Shown in pieces: positions 18,014 through 26,996 of a DNA stretch of 64,000 nucleotides. Both the position numbers and the translations under genes were made by a program. Source of the DNA: Neptunicoccus sediminis (GTDB lineage: Bacteria; Pseudomonadota; Alphaproteobacteria; Rhodobacterales; Rhodobacteraceae). A model generated the notes under the pieces. That model searched no databases. It worked only from the letters and a program-made list of their open reading frames with translations, and was not told where the DNA came from. Every line of letters begins with the position of its first letter. The first letter of the stretch is position 1. The stretch is from the NCBI RefSeq assembly GCF_001719615.1, contig NZ_MDVX01000009.1:62001-126000 (forward strand). The letters are read 5' to 3'.

Positions 18014-18574
18014 TTAGTGCAGCTTTTCGCCCACGTCCTGAATGGACGCGTCGATCAGCGCGCCTGCGTCTTTTGCAGACATGCCTTTTGCAATCACATC
18101 GCTGGCCGCAGCAACCGCAACAGCGATTGCCTGATCCCGCACATCCTTGATCGCAGCAGCTTGGGCAGATGCGATCTGGTCCTCGGCCCCTTGCAGACGA
18201 CGGGCGATAGAGACGCGGATGTCCTCTTTCGCTTGCTCGGCTGCGCGGCTGGCTTCGGCTTTGGCGGTTTCAACAATGTGGTCAGCCTGTTCGGACACTT
18301 CCTGTTGCTTGCGCTCGTAAGTGGCCAGAATGCTCTGGGCTTCTTCACGCAGGGCACGGGCTTCGTCCAGTTCGGCCTGAATGTCAGTCGCCCGTTTGTC
18401 CAGCAGACCGGCCACTTTTGCAGGCACCTTCAAATAGACCAGAACCGCGATGAAGATCACAAATGCGATTGCGACCACAAAGTCGGTGTTGGCCAGGCTG
18501 AAGAATGGACCACTGGCGGCAAAAGCCGGAGCGGACGACAATGCGAGGGCTGCGAGGGTGTTGAGAATTTTCAT
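18014..18574 (-). CDS. atpF: F0F1 ATP synthase subunit B
   Basis: Membrane-anchored b subunit of the peripheral stalk, 186 aa. An N-terminal hydrophobic stretch resembling a signal (LNTLAALALSSAPAFA) precedes the true membrane helix (FVVAIAFVIFIAVLVYL), then a long charged coiled coil rich in Ala, Glu, Lys and Arg that reaches the F1 head. The ATG at 18574 lies 5 nt after the stop of the b' gene, with AAGGG formed by the end of that gene as ribosome binding site; a GTG three codons upstream is less well placed. Last gene of the F0 operon. Confidence 0.94.
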   Translation of the reverse strand: MKILNTLAALALSSAPAFAASGPFFSLANTDFVVAIAFVIFIAVLVYLKVPAKVAGLLDKRATDIQAELDEARALREEAQSILATYERKQQEVSEQADHIVETAKAEASRAAEQAKEDIRVSIARRLQGAEDQIASAQAAAIKDVRDQAIAVAVAAASDVIAKGMSAKDAGALIDASIQDVGEKLH

Positions 18575-18579
18575 AGTCT

Positions 18580-19110
18580 TCACCCTTTCAACCGTGCAGA
18601 GACAGCCGCCTGAACCGCAGCTTTATCCGCTGCTGCCGGCATGATTTTGGCAACGATGGCTTCTGCTGTGTCATTCGCAACTTCTTCGATGGCGCTCATC
18701 GCGGAATCGCGAATCTCTTTGATTGCAGTTTCGGACTCTGCTGATTTCGCAGCAATTTCCGCATCTGCCTTCGCCATTGCCACATCCACATCTTTCTGGA
18801 TCTCGGCACGGGTCGCATCGACGATAGCCTGCGCTTCGGCACGGGCATCCACCAGCGCTTTGTTATACGCAGCCTCTGCCTCGACAGCTTTGGCTTTCAT
18901 TTGCTCGGCCTTGTCCAGATCGCTCTGGATGGCGCCATGCCGTTCCGCAAGAACCGAAGCGATACGCGGAAGCGCAACGCGGCTCATGACGAAATAGATA
19001 ACGACCAGAGTAACCAGCAACCAGAAGATCTGGTTCGGAAAAGTCGAGAAGTCCAGCTGCGGCATACCCTGGGCATGCTCGGTTGCAGCTCCGTTTGTTT
19101 CAGTTGCCAT
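18580..19110 (-). CDS. atpX: F0F1 ATP synthase subunit B'
   Basis: The second, diverged b-type stalk subunit (b'), 176 aa, typical of photosynthetic and related alphaproteobacteria, which build the stalk from a b/b' heterodimer. After a polar N terminus comes one membrane helix ([20 protein letters not shown]) and a long Ala/Glu-rich coiled coil. The motif [22 protein letters not shown] marks the b' type. It lies between atpE and atpF in the canonical order. Also written atpG in some annotations. Confidence 0.93.
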   Translation of the reverse strand: MATETNGAATEHAQGMPQLDFSTFPNQIFWLLVTLVVIYFVMSRVALPRIASVLAERHGAIQSDLDKAEQMKAKAVEAEAAYNKALVDARAEAQAIVDATRAEIQKDVDVAMAKADAEIAAKSAESETAIKEIRDSAMSAIEEVANDTAEAIVAKIMPAAADKAAVQAAVSARLKG

Positions 19111-19185
19111 GGCAACCTCCGTTCAGCTTAAGAACCAAAGGGCGGGCCGAATGGCCCAACCCTTACGTACTTCGGTTCGGTTGGC

Positions 19186-19428
19186 TTAAACGGCAAACAT
19201 CAGCAGCAGCGCAACGAGGAACGAGAAGATCCCCAGAGCTTCGGCAAACGCGATACCAATGAACATGGTCGCTGTTTGGCCAGCAGCCGCAGCAGGGTTA
19301 CGCAGAGCGCCGGACAGGTAGTTGCCAACAACGTTGCCCACACCGATGGCTGCGCCACCCATGCCAACACTTGCCAAGCCTGCGCCAAGGAATGCACCCA
19401 TTTGTGCCAGATCGCCTTCGATTGCCAT
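19186..19428 (-). CDS. atpE: F0F1 ATP synthase subunit C
   Basis: Proteolipid c subunit, 80 aa: two transmembrane helices joined by the polar loop containing Arg43-Asn44-Pro45, and the proton-carrying carboxylate Glu63 in the second helix ([11 protein letters not shown]). Glycine-rich packing motif [12 protein letters not shown]-like repeats lie in the first helix. The ring it forms rotates with proton flow. A strong AAGGAG ribosome binding site sits just upstream, fitting the high copy number of c. The c-ring ligand residues fit an H+ (not clearly Na+) type. Confidence 0.96.
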   Translation of the reverse strand: MAIEGDLAQMGAFLGAGLASVGMGGAAIGVGNVVGNYLSGALRNPAAAAGQTATMFIGIAFAEALGIFSFLVALLLMFAV

Positions 19429-19474
19429 TTTTTTTCTCCTTAAGATTCTAATGACGTAGATAGTTTACTCGGAC

Positions 19475-20236
19475 TTAGTGCGACGGATGCAGAGCATCTT
19501 TGAGGTATACACAAGTCAGAATGGTGAACACGTAAGCCTGAATACAGACCACGAGCGTTTCCAGCGCATAGATCGCAACGATCGCGCCAATTGCAGCAGG
19601 GGAGATGAAGGTCACAACAGCGAACCCTGCAAAAACTTTGATAACAGCGTGTCCCGCCATCATGTTCCCAGCCAGACGAATGGAGTGGCTGACCGGACGC
19701 ACGAAGTAAGAGATTACCTCGATCAGTGCGAGGATCGGGCGCAGCGCCAGAGGGGCCGCAGACACCCAGAACAGGGACAAAAAGGCGGTGCCGTTTTTCA
19801 CGAAGCCCAGAACCGTAACAGCGACAAACACGATCAAGGCGAGCGTTGCGGTTACAGCGATATGGCTGGTTGTGGTGAAGGACGCTGGCAGCAGGCCGAC
19901 GACGTTAGCCACAAGGATAAAGATGAACAGCGAGAAGATGTAAGGGAAGTACTTCAGACCGTCCTTGCCGGTGATGTCTTCAACCATTTTATAGATGAAC
20001 ACATAGATCACTTCGGCAATGGACTGGCTGCGGCTTGGCACGATGGCGCGGCCCCGTGTGCCCAGAACCATCAGGGCGATGGCGCACAGAACCGTAATCC
20101 CCAGCCACAAAGTGGCGTTGGTGATTGTGAACATGCCGATGTCACTACCGCCGAACAGCGGCTTGACCAGAAACTGGTCCATTGGATGAATGGCGAGCTC
20201 AAGCTCCTGTTCGACTGCATCACTTTCAATTGCCAC
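19475..20236 (-). CDS. atpB: F0F1 ATP synthase subunit A
   Basis: Subunit a, 253 aa, multi-spanning membrane protein forming the proton half-channels against the c ring. The essential arginine lies in [14 protein letters not shown] in the penultimate helix, and [17 protein letters not shown] near the C terminus is characteristic. The N-terminal region ([14 protein letters not shown]) is typical of alphaproteobacterial a subunits. It follows atpI and precedes atpE by 46 nt; the operon is transcribed on the minus strand. Confidence 0.96.
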   Translation of the reverse strand: MAIESDAVEQELELAIHPMDQFLVKPLFGGSDIGMFTITNATLWLGITVLCAIALMVLGTRGRAIVPSRSQSIAEVIYVFIYKMVEDITGKDGLKYFPYIFSLFIFILVANVVGLLPASFTTTSHIAVTATLALIVFVAVTVLGFVKNGTAFLSLFWVSAAPLALRPILALIEVISYFVRPVSHSIRLAGNMMAGHAVIKVFAGFAVVTFISPAAIGAIVAIYALETLVVCIQAYVFTILTCVYLKDALHPSH

Positions 20237-20279
20237 GGTCTCGTGTCCTCTTATCGGGCGGAACCCTTATGGTCCCGAA

Positions 20280-20594
20280 TTAACTGTCGTGCGTTTCCGC
20301 GTTCTTTTTCGTGATCTCTTCGGCGGATCGCATCATAGCGCGCACCCCACCGGCGAAACCCAGCATTGTAAATATGACCAGAAAAACCGGCATCGTATCG
20401 AAGGCACGATCCAATCCGTATCCCAGCCCGAAACCCAGCAGCAAACCCACCACCAGTTCCGTAACCATCCGCCATCCGGCTTGCGCCTGGCTAAGGTGAT
20501 GCTCCTGCGCGGGGGCAGGCTCGATCGCCTTCCTCTTTGCCTGAAGCTTCTCCTCAAGGGCGTTCAACCTGTTGGGGTCAGGGCTGTCTGACAT
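20280..20594 (-). CDS. atpI: AtpI/AtpZ-type F0 assembly protein
   Basis: Small membrane protein, 104 aa, first gene of the F0 operon. A charged N-terminal helix (LNALEEKLQAKRKAIE) is followed by two transmembrane segments (LVVGLLLGFGLGYGLD and FLVIFTMLGFAGG), as in AtpI/AtpZ proteins, which help c-ring assembly or Mg2+/Ca2+ handling. I take the ATG at 20594 (MSDSPDPNRL); an in-frame start 6 codons upstream is possible. The 44 nt to atpB are consistent with one operon. The gap beyond it (20595-20805) should hold the operon promoter; I see no clear consensus there. Confidence 0.88.
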   Translation of the reverse strand: MSDSPDPNRLNALEEKLQAKRKAIEPAPAQEHHLSQAQAGWRMVTELVVGLLLGFGLGYGLDRAFDTMPVFLVIFTMLGFAGGVRAMMRSAEEITKKNAETHDS

Positions 20595-20805
20595 ATGCCG
20601 AGCCTCCTTCATCCATAGTAAAACGCCGCTTTGGACAGTTGCGCGGAAAATAGCAGGGGTTCACACAGAGTCAACGGGAATAGCATTTACCAAACCATTG
20701 ATCAGAAACAGTTTTCTAGGATGTCGCAGGGGCGGCGTCGGCGCAAACTGTGGATTCAGCGCCTTTTCGCTTATTCAACGTTTCGGTTGAATGACATATT
20801 GTGGC

Positions 20806-21696
20806 CTAGCGCGTGCGCCACGCTGCGCTTTCGGCAAGCATCCAGTCCCGAAAGACTTTCACCGCCTTGCGCCGCGCTGCCGTGGCATTTGTCAGCAGAT
20901 AATACCCCCCAGACTGCACCCCCACATCCGAGAGCTTGATCAACCGTCCCGCCTCGACCTCAACCGAAGTCAGTTCCGCCGACATCAGGATCGCCCCCAG
21001 CCCTGAAATCGCCGCTTCGATCCCGAGCACCGCATCCAGAGGTGTCGACAGGTTCAGCGGCCGGTCCGGAATAACGCCTGCCGCGCGAAACCACATCGGC
21101 CAGAGCAATCCGGTGTGTTCCTGTATCAGATGCTGACGGGCCAGAACCGCCAGATCCAGATTGTCCGGGTCAAGATCGGCAAAACCGGGTTTGGCATATG
21201 GGTATACCGGCGCACGGCTGATTTCGTCATAGGCCGAGACATCCACCCCCTCGCTGACATAGCGCAGGGCAATATCACAATCGTGGTTGGCAACATTGGC
21301 CAGCCGGTCCGTGACGGTCAGGGTGATCCGCACATCAGGGTGCAGCGCATTAAACCGCCCCATGCGGGGGATCAGCCATTTCTGCGCGATGGAGGGCTCG
21401 CAACTCAGGATCACCTGCCCCGCCGGTACATCCGTCAACCCGTCTGTCGCCTCTGCTATCGCGTCAAACGCGGGGCCGATGCGTTCCAGATACCACTGAC
21501 CGTCCGGCGTCAGTTCCACGCCGCGGGCAACCGCGCGGAACAGCGCCACATCAAGCCGTTTTTCCAATCCGCGCACATGGCGGCTGATGGCGGAATGGGA
21601 CACGTTCAGCTCTCGCGCTGCACGGGTAAAACTGTTCAGCCGCGCCGCAGATTCAAAGGCACGCAGGGCATTCAGAGGGGGAAGAGTTCGAGCCAT
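20806..21696 (-). CDS. LysR family transcriptional regulator (GcvA-like)
   Basis: LysR-type regulator, 296 aa. The winged HTH covers residues 5-63 (LNALRAFESAARLNSFTRAA, then VSHSAISRHVRGLE). The effector domain begins near residue 90 (GQVILSCEPSIAQKWLIPRM) and has the GcvA-like segments HDCDIALRY and GLGAILMS. The ATG at 21696 gives the standard N terminus; the upstream extension lies in the promoter of the divergent DUF1127 gene. LysR proteins usually control the divergent neighbour, so the DUF1127 gene at 21810 is a candidate target. Confidence 0.9.
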   Translation of the reverse strand: MARTLPPLNALRAFESAARLNSFTRAARELNVSHSAISRHVRGLEKRLDVALFRAVARGVELTPDGQWYLERIGPAFDAIAEATDGLTDVPAGQVILSCEPSIAQKWLIPRMGRFNALHPDVRITLTVTDRLANVANHDCDIALRYVSEGVDVSAYDEISRAPVYPYAKPGFADLDPDNLDLAVLARQHLIQEHTGLLWPMWFRAAGVIPDRPLNLSTPLDAVLGIEAAISGLGAILMSAELTSVEVEAGRLIKLSDVGVQSGGYYLLTNATAARRKAVKVFRDWMLAESAAWRTR

Positions 21697-21809
21697 AGCG
21701 GACACGTGACTTTTTTGCACAGTACCTGTCAAGTAAAGCCGTTTGTGCGATCGGCGTAAAGCCCCCAGATTAGACCCAACGCAACCGTTAAACCCGAAAG
21801 GGATCGCAC

Positions 21810-22073
21810 ATGGCCCTGATTGAAACACACCCCTCCCGCAAACTTCGCGCCGCCCTGAACCGGAGCACCGACAGCTTGCAGCTTCTGGACACCCTGCCGC
21901 TGCTGGGCAGGCTCCGCACCGCGATAGACCGGTCCCGCAATCTCAACCGCTTGCGCCAGATGCCGGACCATCTGCTGCGCGACATCGGACTGGATGACGG
22001 CGATATAGAGCAGCTTAAGCCGACACCTTTCATCTCGGATATGGATGATTCCGACAGTCTGCGATTGCGCTGA
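21810..22073 (+). CDS. DUF1127 domain protein
   Basis: Small basic protein, 87 aa, with a C-terminal DUF1127 motif (about residues 46-70: RNLNRLRQMPDHLLRDIGLD, followed by DGDIEQL). DUF1127 proteins in alphaproteobacteria are strongly regulated stress proteins; one in Rhodobacter sphaeroides (CcaF1) has been described as an RNA-binding protein. This copy has a longer N-terminal part than minimal DUF1127 proteins. AAAGGG lies 8 nt before the ATG. It is divergent from a LysR regulator and is followed by a 17-bp perfect stem-loop at 22088-22129. Confidence 0.87.
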   Translation: MALIETHPSRKLRAALNRSTDSLQLLDTLPLLGRLRTAIDRSRNLNRLRQMPDHLLRDIGLDDGDIEQLKPTPFISDMDDSDSLRLR

Positions 22074-22087
22074 CACAGTTTGTTACA

Positions 22088-22129
22088 GGTGCAGCCTGCC
22101 GGATGATGCGAAATCCGGCAGGCTGCACC
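22088..22129. terminator. 17-bp perfect stem-loop after DUF1127 gene
   Basis: Perfect inverted repeat GGTGCAGCCTGCCGGAT / ATCCGGCAGGCTGCACC (22088-22104 and 22113-22129), 8-nt loop GATGCGAA, beginning 15 nt after the stop. There is no T run on either side. It sits between convergent genes and may stop transcription from both sides or protect the 3' end; processing into a stable 3' RNA is also possible. Confidence 0.75.
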
Positions 22130-22154
22130 CCATCGCCCGGCTTTTAAAACACCA

Positions 22155-22955
22155 TTACTGGCTCTGCCGATAGCGGGTGCCCCTGCGCGGCGGCTTAGAC
22201 GCACCACCGGCAAAACACTGGGCGGTGGTCATCCATTCCGCAGCGACATCACCGTGGGCGTGCAGGTCCGTATCCTTCCAATGCCGCGTCTGCGTCACCG
22301 TCTGCGCAAAGCCGAGCGCCGATCCCGTGATAATATTATCGGGATTTTCCACCCCGAAGGTCCAGACCTCTCCGCTGGGCGCGGTCAGTTTCAGATAAGG
22401 CATCACAATCGGCACCGGCTTGCCACGCACCGTAAAGCTCCAGCCAAAAGTGTTCACCCCAAGCACAACAATGTTGCGGATGCGGTCGGTTTCGCCGCGC
22501 TCGACCCCCAAAAGATCGAACACTTCATGACCGTGGGCCCAAGTCTCCATCTGTCGCGCAGTGATGCTGGACCGCGCACTCATGCTGGGGCCGGCCCAGC
22601 GCACACGGGTTTTAGGATCAGCGGCGGCATAGGCATCGGCCAGCACATCACAGCCCCTGCGCCATGCGTCAAACAGGGCTTTGCCCTTCAAACCGTCCAG
22701 CCAAGGATACTGGGCATCGACCATTGACGCGCCCTTGGCCATTCGCGCTGCAATTTTCCCAAAGAACGCATCAAAGGCATCGCCATCGCGCAAGGACAGT
22801 TCCGCTGCGTGGTTGAACATGTGCAAATGGCCAAGCACATCATCAATCGTCCAGCCCTTGAACTGGGTGCGTTTGAAAAAATCGTCTTCGGGTAGCGGGG
22901 CTAACACCTCTGCGAGCGTGACGCATTCCGTGCGGAAATCTTCTGCCTGTTGCAT
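22155..22955 (-). CDS. TIGR03084-type DinB-superfamily protein
   Basis: Protein of 266 aa of the DinB/mycothiol-dependent maleylpyruvate isomerase-like superfamily, closest in my judgement to the TIGR03084 metal-binding family. Histidines placed as in the family are seen in DVLGHLHMFNHAAEL and ETWAHGHEVFDLLGV, which should bind one divalent metal. The function of the family is unknown; fold relatives transfer or isomerise thiol adducts. The ATG at 22955 is preceded by AAGGAG with 8-nt spacing, better than the start 9 codons upstream. Monocistronic on the minus strand. Confidence 0.78.
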   Translation of the reverse strand: MQQAEDFRTECVTLAEVLAPLPEDDFFKRTQFKGWTIDDVLGHLHMFNHAAELSLRDGDAFDAFFGKIAARMAKGASMVDAQYPWLDGLKGKALFDAWRRGCDVLADAYAAADPKTRVRWAGPSMSARSSITARQMETWAHGHEVFDLLGVERGETDRIRNIVVLGVNTFGWSFTVRGKPVPIVMPYLKLTAPSGEVWTFGVENPDNIITGSALGFAQTVTQTRHWKDTDLHAHGDVAAEWMTTAQCFAGGASKPPRRGTRYRQSQ

Positions 22956-23054
22956 GGGACTGGCTCCTTGGGATGTCCCCAAATTGCGCCCTGACGCCTG
23001 AACTGTCCAGAGCCCTCGCGCCGCTTTTCCAGCGAAAAAAGGGATTGCTTGCGG

Positions 23055-23492
23055 TTAGCCCGCCATAACCAGCGGGGAAAGCCTGTCGCGCTGATCCGCA
23101 TTCATCGCAACCGGCTTGTGCCCGTCGGATGTCACATGCACATGCACAAACCGCCCATCTGCGGCAGAGTCTTCCGCGCCTTCGCGGAACAGACCGATCT
23201 GCCACACCACAGAAGACCCGCCCAAACGCTCAATCCGCAGTCCGGCCTCTATCATCTCGGGGAACATCAAATCGCCGTGATAGCAACAGCCGGTTTCCGC
23301 CACGATGAAAGCGGTCTCCGCACCAAAGCTCAGCAGGCCCTGTTCAATCAGCCAACCGTTCACCGCCGTATCGAACAGCTGATAATGCACTGCATTGTTC
23401 ATATGGCCGTATAGATCATTGTCATTCCAGCGGGTTTGCACCGGACGGAACAGGGAATATTCGGACCTCAAGCTCGGGGGGATACGCGCCAT
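23055..23492 (-). CDS. Acyl-CoA thioesterase, hotdog fold (4HBT type)
   Basis: Single-domain hotdog thioesterase, 145 aa. The typical motif TRWNDNDLYGHMNNAVHY near residues 20-37 includes the catalytic Asp and the H/N pair of the 4-hydroxybenzoyl-CoA thioesterase/YbgC group. The product hydrolyses acyl-CoA thioesters; chain specificity cannot be read from sequence. It is divergent from a MaoC-type hydratase, also a hotdog protein, which suggests shared involvement in acyl-CoA metabolism. Confidence 0.88.
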   Translation of the reverse strand: MARIPPSLRSEYSLFRPVQTRWNDNDLYGHMNNAVHYQLFDTAVNGWLIEQGLLSFGAETAFIVAETGCCYHGDLMFPEMIEAGLRIERLGGSSVVWQIGLFREGAEDSAADGRFVHVHVTSDGHKPVAMNADQRDRLSPLVMAG

Positions 23493-23709
23493 CTGTTTTC
23501 ACCTTCGTATTCAAATTCATTACCGCTTACCCGCAGGAACAGGGCCGCAGTTTGCCCCAGTGTCCCTGCATTCGCCGCCCTGTGCAAGCCTCCAGACCCG
23601 CAAGAACACTACGTCACGGCGGCTTTGCAACAGCTTGTCTTTACAACGCCTTACAAAGCGGGTTCACTCTGTTCGACTTAAACGGGAGCGGGCCTGGCCC
23701 GAAGGATAC

Positions 23710-24174
23710 ATGATCGAAAAAGCACTTGAAATCCAGACGTCAAAAATTGGTACGGAAACCGGCGTTTCCGACTGGGTCACAATCGAACAGGACCGGATTG
23801 ATACCTTTGCCGAAGTGACCGAAGACCCCCAGTGGATCCACACCGATCCCGAACGCGCGGCGAAAGAAACCCCATTCGGCGGCTCTATCGCGCACGGGTT
23901 CCTGACCCTGTCGATGGCCTCGAAATTTGCAATCGACACGGCCGAGGATCTGCCGGGTCAGGTGATGGGGATCAACTATGGTCTGAACAAGGTGCGGTTT
24001 CTCAACCCTGTCTGCGCCGGAGACCAGATTCGCGGACGGTTTGTGCTGAAATCCGTGACCCAGAAATCCCCGACACAATTGTTGTCGGAAAATACCCTGA
24101 CCATTGAAATCAAGGGCAAGGACACCCCCGCCCTGATCGCCCAATGGCTCGGCATGGCGGTCTTTGAGGCCTGA
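23710..24174 (+). CDS. MaoC family (R)-specific enoyl-CoA hydratase-like protein
   Basis: Hotdog-fold MaoC dehydratase, 154 aa. The hydratase motif with catalytic Asp and His is clear: FAEVTEDPQWIHTDPERA, then GGSIAHGFLTLSM. Such enzymes hydrate 2-enoyl-CoA to (R)-3-hydroxyacyl-CoA, linking beta-oxidation to polyhydroxyalkanoate or acting in degradation pathways. The ATG at 23710 has GAAGGA 3-9 nt upstream; a longer frame reaching 23395 would overlap the divergent thioesterase gene and carries no homology. Confidence 0.9.
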   Translation: MIEKALEIQTSKIGTETGVSDWVTIEQDRIDTFAEVTEDPQWIHTDPERAAKETPFGGSIAHGFLTLSMASKFAIDTAEDLPGQVMGINYGLNKVRFLNPVCAGDQIRGRFVLKSVTQKSPTQLLSENTLTIEIKGKDTPALIAQWLGMAVFEA

Positions 24175-24290
24175 TCCAAGCTGATACACACCGCCACCGG
24201 CCAAACCCCGCCGGTGGCACACCCGTATCATTTGCCTTTCGACGCGATCTTACCTAACCTGCGCCAAGCGTATTCAGACAGGCCGCGCAG

Positions 24291-24725
24291 ATGCCCCCGA
24301 TAGATCCGACCCAGCAAGACAGTCTCGACCGTTTCCTGACCGCGCAGACGCCGGTCTATGATACGGTGCTGTCCGAATTGCGGGCCGGACGCAAGGAAAC
24401 CCACTGGATGTGGTTTATATTCCCGCAATTGCGCGGCTTGGGACGCAGCACCACGGCCGATTACTTTGGCCTGAAAGACATTGCCGAGGCCCGTGCCTAT
24501 CTCGCCCATGAAACGCTTGGCGCACGTCTGCGCCAGTGCAGCGGCATCCTGCTGACCACGGGGGATAAAACCGCCTATCAGGTCTTCGGCTCGCCTGATG
24601 ATCTGAAGCTCTGTTCCTGCATGACCCTGTTTGCCTCTCTGGCCGAAGACAACTCCCCCTTTGACGAAGTTCTGCGCAAGTATTTCCCCAACCGCCGCCC
24701 CGCCCCCGCTGCAACGGGCGAATAA
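24291..24725 (+). CDS. DUF1810 family protein
   Basis: Protein of 144 aa with the DUF1810 signature: an N-terminal RFLTAQ helix, then GRKETHWMWFIFPQLRGLG, the ADYFGLKDIAEARAYLAHE segment, and the SPDDLKLCSCMTLFA block near the end. The biochemical role of the family is unknown. It lies 102 nt upstream of rimO on the same strand, with a CAAATATCC box in between, and might be co-transcribed. Confidence 0.88.
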   Translation: MPPIDPTQQDSLDRFLTAQTPVYDTVLSELRAGRKETHWMWFIFPQLRGLGRSTTADYFGLKDIAEARAYLAHETLGARLRQCSGILLTTGDKTAYQVFGSPDDLKLCSCMTLFASLAEDNSPFDEVLRKYFPNRRPAPAATGE

Positions 24726-24746
24726 GCGCCGGAAATCCCGCAAACC

Positions 24747-24769
24747 GGCTCTTTTTGGGTCAAATATCC
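24747..24769 (+). repeat. CAAATATCC box 3' of DUF1810 gene
   Basis: CTCTTTTTGGGTCAAATATCC begins about 25 nt after the stop at 24725. It is nearly identical over 20 nt to the box at 7689. No hairpin follows here; rimO starts 59 nt downstream. Confidence 0.5.
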
Positions 24770-24827
24770 AATACTGACGCCGCCAAAACCCTTTTCTTTG
24801 CGGATAAAAAACCCCTATACCGCAAAA

Positions 24828-26219
24828 ATGAGTCAGAACCCCCCCAGCCTCCGCCCCGATCTTGCCCCGCAAGCCCGTTTCTCTGATGCGCCGCGCGACG
24901 GCCAGCCCAAAATCGGCATGGTCTCACTGGGCTGCCCCAAGGCATTGGTGGATTCCGAACGCATCCTGACCAGATTGCGGGCCGAGGGCTATGCCATCTC
25001 GCCGGATTATTCCGGTGCCGAAGCGGTGATCGTGAACACCTGCGGCTTTCTGGATTCTGCCAAGGCCGAAAGCCTTGAAGCCATTGGCGAGGCGCTGAAC
25101 GAAAACGGCAAAGTGATCGTAACGGGCTGTCTGGGCGCGGAAGAAGATTACATCCGCGGCACCCACCCGAGCGTCCTTGCCGTGACGGGACCGCACCAGT
25201 ACGAACAGGTGCTGGACGCTGTACATACCGCAGTCCCACCCAAGCCCGATCCGTTTATCGACCTTCTGCCCGCGCAGAATGTGTCGCTGACACCGCGCCA
25301 CTACAGCTATCTGAAGATTTCCGAGGGCTGCAACCACAAGTGCAAGTTCTGCATTATTCCGGATATGCGGGGGCGTCTGGCCTCCCGTCCTGCCCATGCC
25401 ATTCTGCGCGAAGCGGAAAAGCTGGTAGATGCGGGGGTGAAGGAACTGCTGGTGATTTCGCAGGACACATCCGCCTACGGACTGGACCGCCGCCACGACA
25501 TGAACCCGTGGAAAGACGGTGAGGTCCGGTCCCATATCACCGATCTGACGCGAGAGCTGGGACAACTCGGCGCTTGGGTGCGGCTGCACTATGTTTATCC
25601 CTACCCTTTCGTGCGCGACCTGATCCCGATCATGGCCGACCCGCGCAATGGCGTGCTGCCCTATCTGGACATTCCGTTCCAGCATTCCCACCCTGATGTT
25701 CTCAAACGCATGGCCCGCCCTGCGGCGAGCGCGAAAACGCTGGATGAAATTGCGGCGTGGCGGGCGACCTGCCCCGACATCACCCTGCGCTCCACCTTTA
25801 TTGTCGGCTACCCCGGCGAAACCGAGGCCGAGTTCCAGCACCTGCTGGACTGGCTGGACGAAGCGCAACTGGATCGGGTCGGCTGCTTCCAGTACGAAAA
25901 CGTGGATGGCGCACGCTCTAACGCGCTGCCGGATCATGTGCCGGATGAGGTGAAACAGGACCGCTGGAACCGTTTCATGGAGAAATCCCAAGCAATCTCC
26001 GAAGCCAAGCTGGAAGCCAAAGTCGGCAAAACCCTGCAAGTGATTGTGGACAGCGTAGAAGACGATGGCGCCACCTGCCGCACAATGGCCGACGCGCCTG
26101 AAATCGACGGGAACCTGTTCATTGATGAGGGTTTTGACGGGTTGAGTGCGGGTGATCTGGTGACGGTCGAGGTGGACGAAGCGTCAGAATATGACTTGTG
26201 GGGGAAACCCGTCGCATAA
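24828..26219 (+). CDS. rimO: Ribosomal protein S12 methylthiotransferase
   Basis: Radical SAM methylthiotransferase RimO, 463 aa, which adds a methylthio group to the conserved aspartate of ribosomal protein S12. The N-terminal UPF0004 domain has the three cluster-binding cysteines ([31 protein letters not shown]). The radical SAM motif CNHKCKFC is at residues 168-175, followed by [12 protein letters not shown], which is typical of RimO rather than MiaB. A C-terminal TRAM domain starts around residue 390. I take the ATG at 24828; an earlier in-frame start adds ten non-conserved residues. Confidence 0.96.
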   Translation: MSQNPPSLRPDLAPQARFSDAPRDGQPKIGMVSLGCPKALVDSERILTRLRAEGYAISPDYSGAEAVIVNTCGFLDSAKAESLEAIGEALNENGKVIVTGCLGAEEDYIRGTHPSVLAVTGPHQYEQVLDAVHTAVPPKPDPFIDLLPAQNVSLTPRHYSYLKISEGCNHKCKFCIIPDMRGRLASRPAHAILREAEKLVDAGVKELLVISQDTSAYGLDRRHDMNPWKDGEVRSHITDLTRELGQLGAWVRLHYVYPYPFVRDLIPIMADPRNGVLPYLDIPFQHSHPDVLKRMARPAASAKTLDEIAAWRATCPDITLRSTFIVGYPGETEAEFQHLLDWLDEAQLDRVGCFQYENVDGARSNALPDHVPDEVKQDRWNRFMEKSQAISEAKLEAKVGKTLQVIVDSVEDDGATCRTMADAPEIDGNLFIDEGFDGLSAGDLVTVEVDEASEYDLWGKPVA

Positions 26220-26598
26220 ATCCCACCCCAGCGCATGACCTTGGGGAGGCGCAACGCGCCTTCCCGTGGGGAAGGTCAGGCGCGGGCCGCTCGCGCGGCC
26301 GGTGTAGTTTTGAAACCATAAAATAGAAAACAGCTTTTAACAAATACTTGCTACAGCCCACACAAGCCCCGCGCTCGACCTCGGGTGGGCGCGTTTCACA
26401 ACGCCCACTACAAGAACGACTGTTGTAACGCGCCCTCCCGCGTGGGAGGTCGGGCGCGGGGCGTCCTGCCGGACACCACCTCTTAGGATTAACATTTGCG
26501 CGCCGCCTTCCCGGATCGCCCCTCCCACGAAAAAAGGGGCGCCTTTTGGCACCCCTCTCCTTACTCGCTACTCACTCAACCTAAATCCAAACGCGCCT
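26220..26598. repeat. Intergenic region with three related REP-like palindromes
   Basis: This 379-nt gap has no gene. It holds three related GC-rich units: A at 26253-26286, B at 26427-26461, and a shorter B' at 26367-26394 in inverted orientation to B. Units share AACGCGCC, an inner hairpin (CTTCCC...GGGAAG in A, CCTCCC...GGGAGG in B) and GGTC-GGCGCGGG. B' and B face each other across a spacer with ACAAC/GTTGT arms, giving one large imperfect palindrome. A GGCCGC/GCGGCC hairpin lies at 26285-26300. The arms of A and B differ by paired changes that keep the stem. Confidence 0.75.
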
Positions 26599-26796
26599 TT
26601 AGTGGCGGGCCAGAAAATCGTCTACTTCGCGCTCGGCTTGTTCTTTGGTTTTGCCGTATTTGGACTGGATTTTGCCTTCCAGTGCGCGGCGGTCGCCGTT
26701 GACCTCTGCAACTTCGTCGTCGGTCAGATCGCCCCATTCGGATTGAATCTTACCGGAATATTCTTTCCACTTACCTTTAACTTGGTCCCAATTCAT
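26599..26796 (-). CDS. CsbD family stress protein
   Basis: Small, hydrophilic, highly charged CsbD-like protein, 65 aa. It has the usual opening MNWDQVKGKWKEYSGKIQ and the second half YGKTKEQAEREVDDFLARH. CsbD proteins accumulate under general stress in many bacteria, with unknown molecular action. The start at 26796 is preceded by AAGGAA; the frame is open further upstream but unconserved and overlapping the divergent regulator region. Possible control by the neighbouring divergent HTH protein is speculative. Confidence 0.92.
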   Translation of the reverse strand: MNWDQVKGKWKEYSGKIQSEWGDLTDDEVAEVNGDRRALEGKIQSKYGKTKEQAEREVDDFLARH

Positions 26797-26996
26797 AACG
26801 GTTCCTTTCTTTGTTAATATGCCCGCCCAGATCATTGCGCAGACATCGGTTGCTCTGCCAATGGAACGCACCGGATCGGGAAAGGGTTCCGGCGGTTTCG
26901 CAAAACGCCGGAAAAAAGTCGCAAAAAACTCCACCATCCGGCGACAGTCCGTGCAACACTGTGCCAAGACTTCACACAAGAGACAGGAATTTCGTT

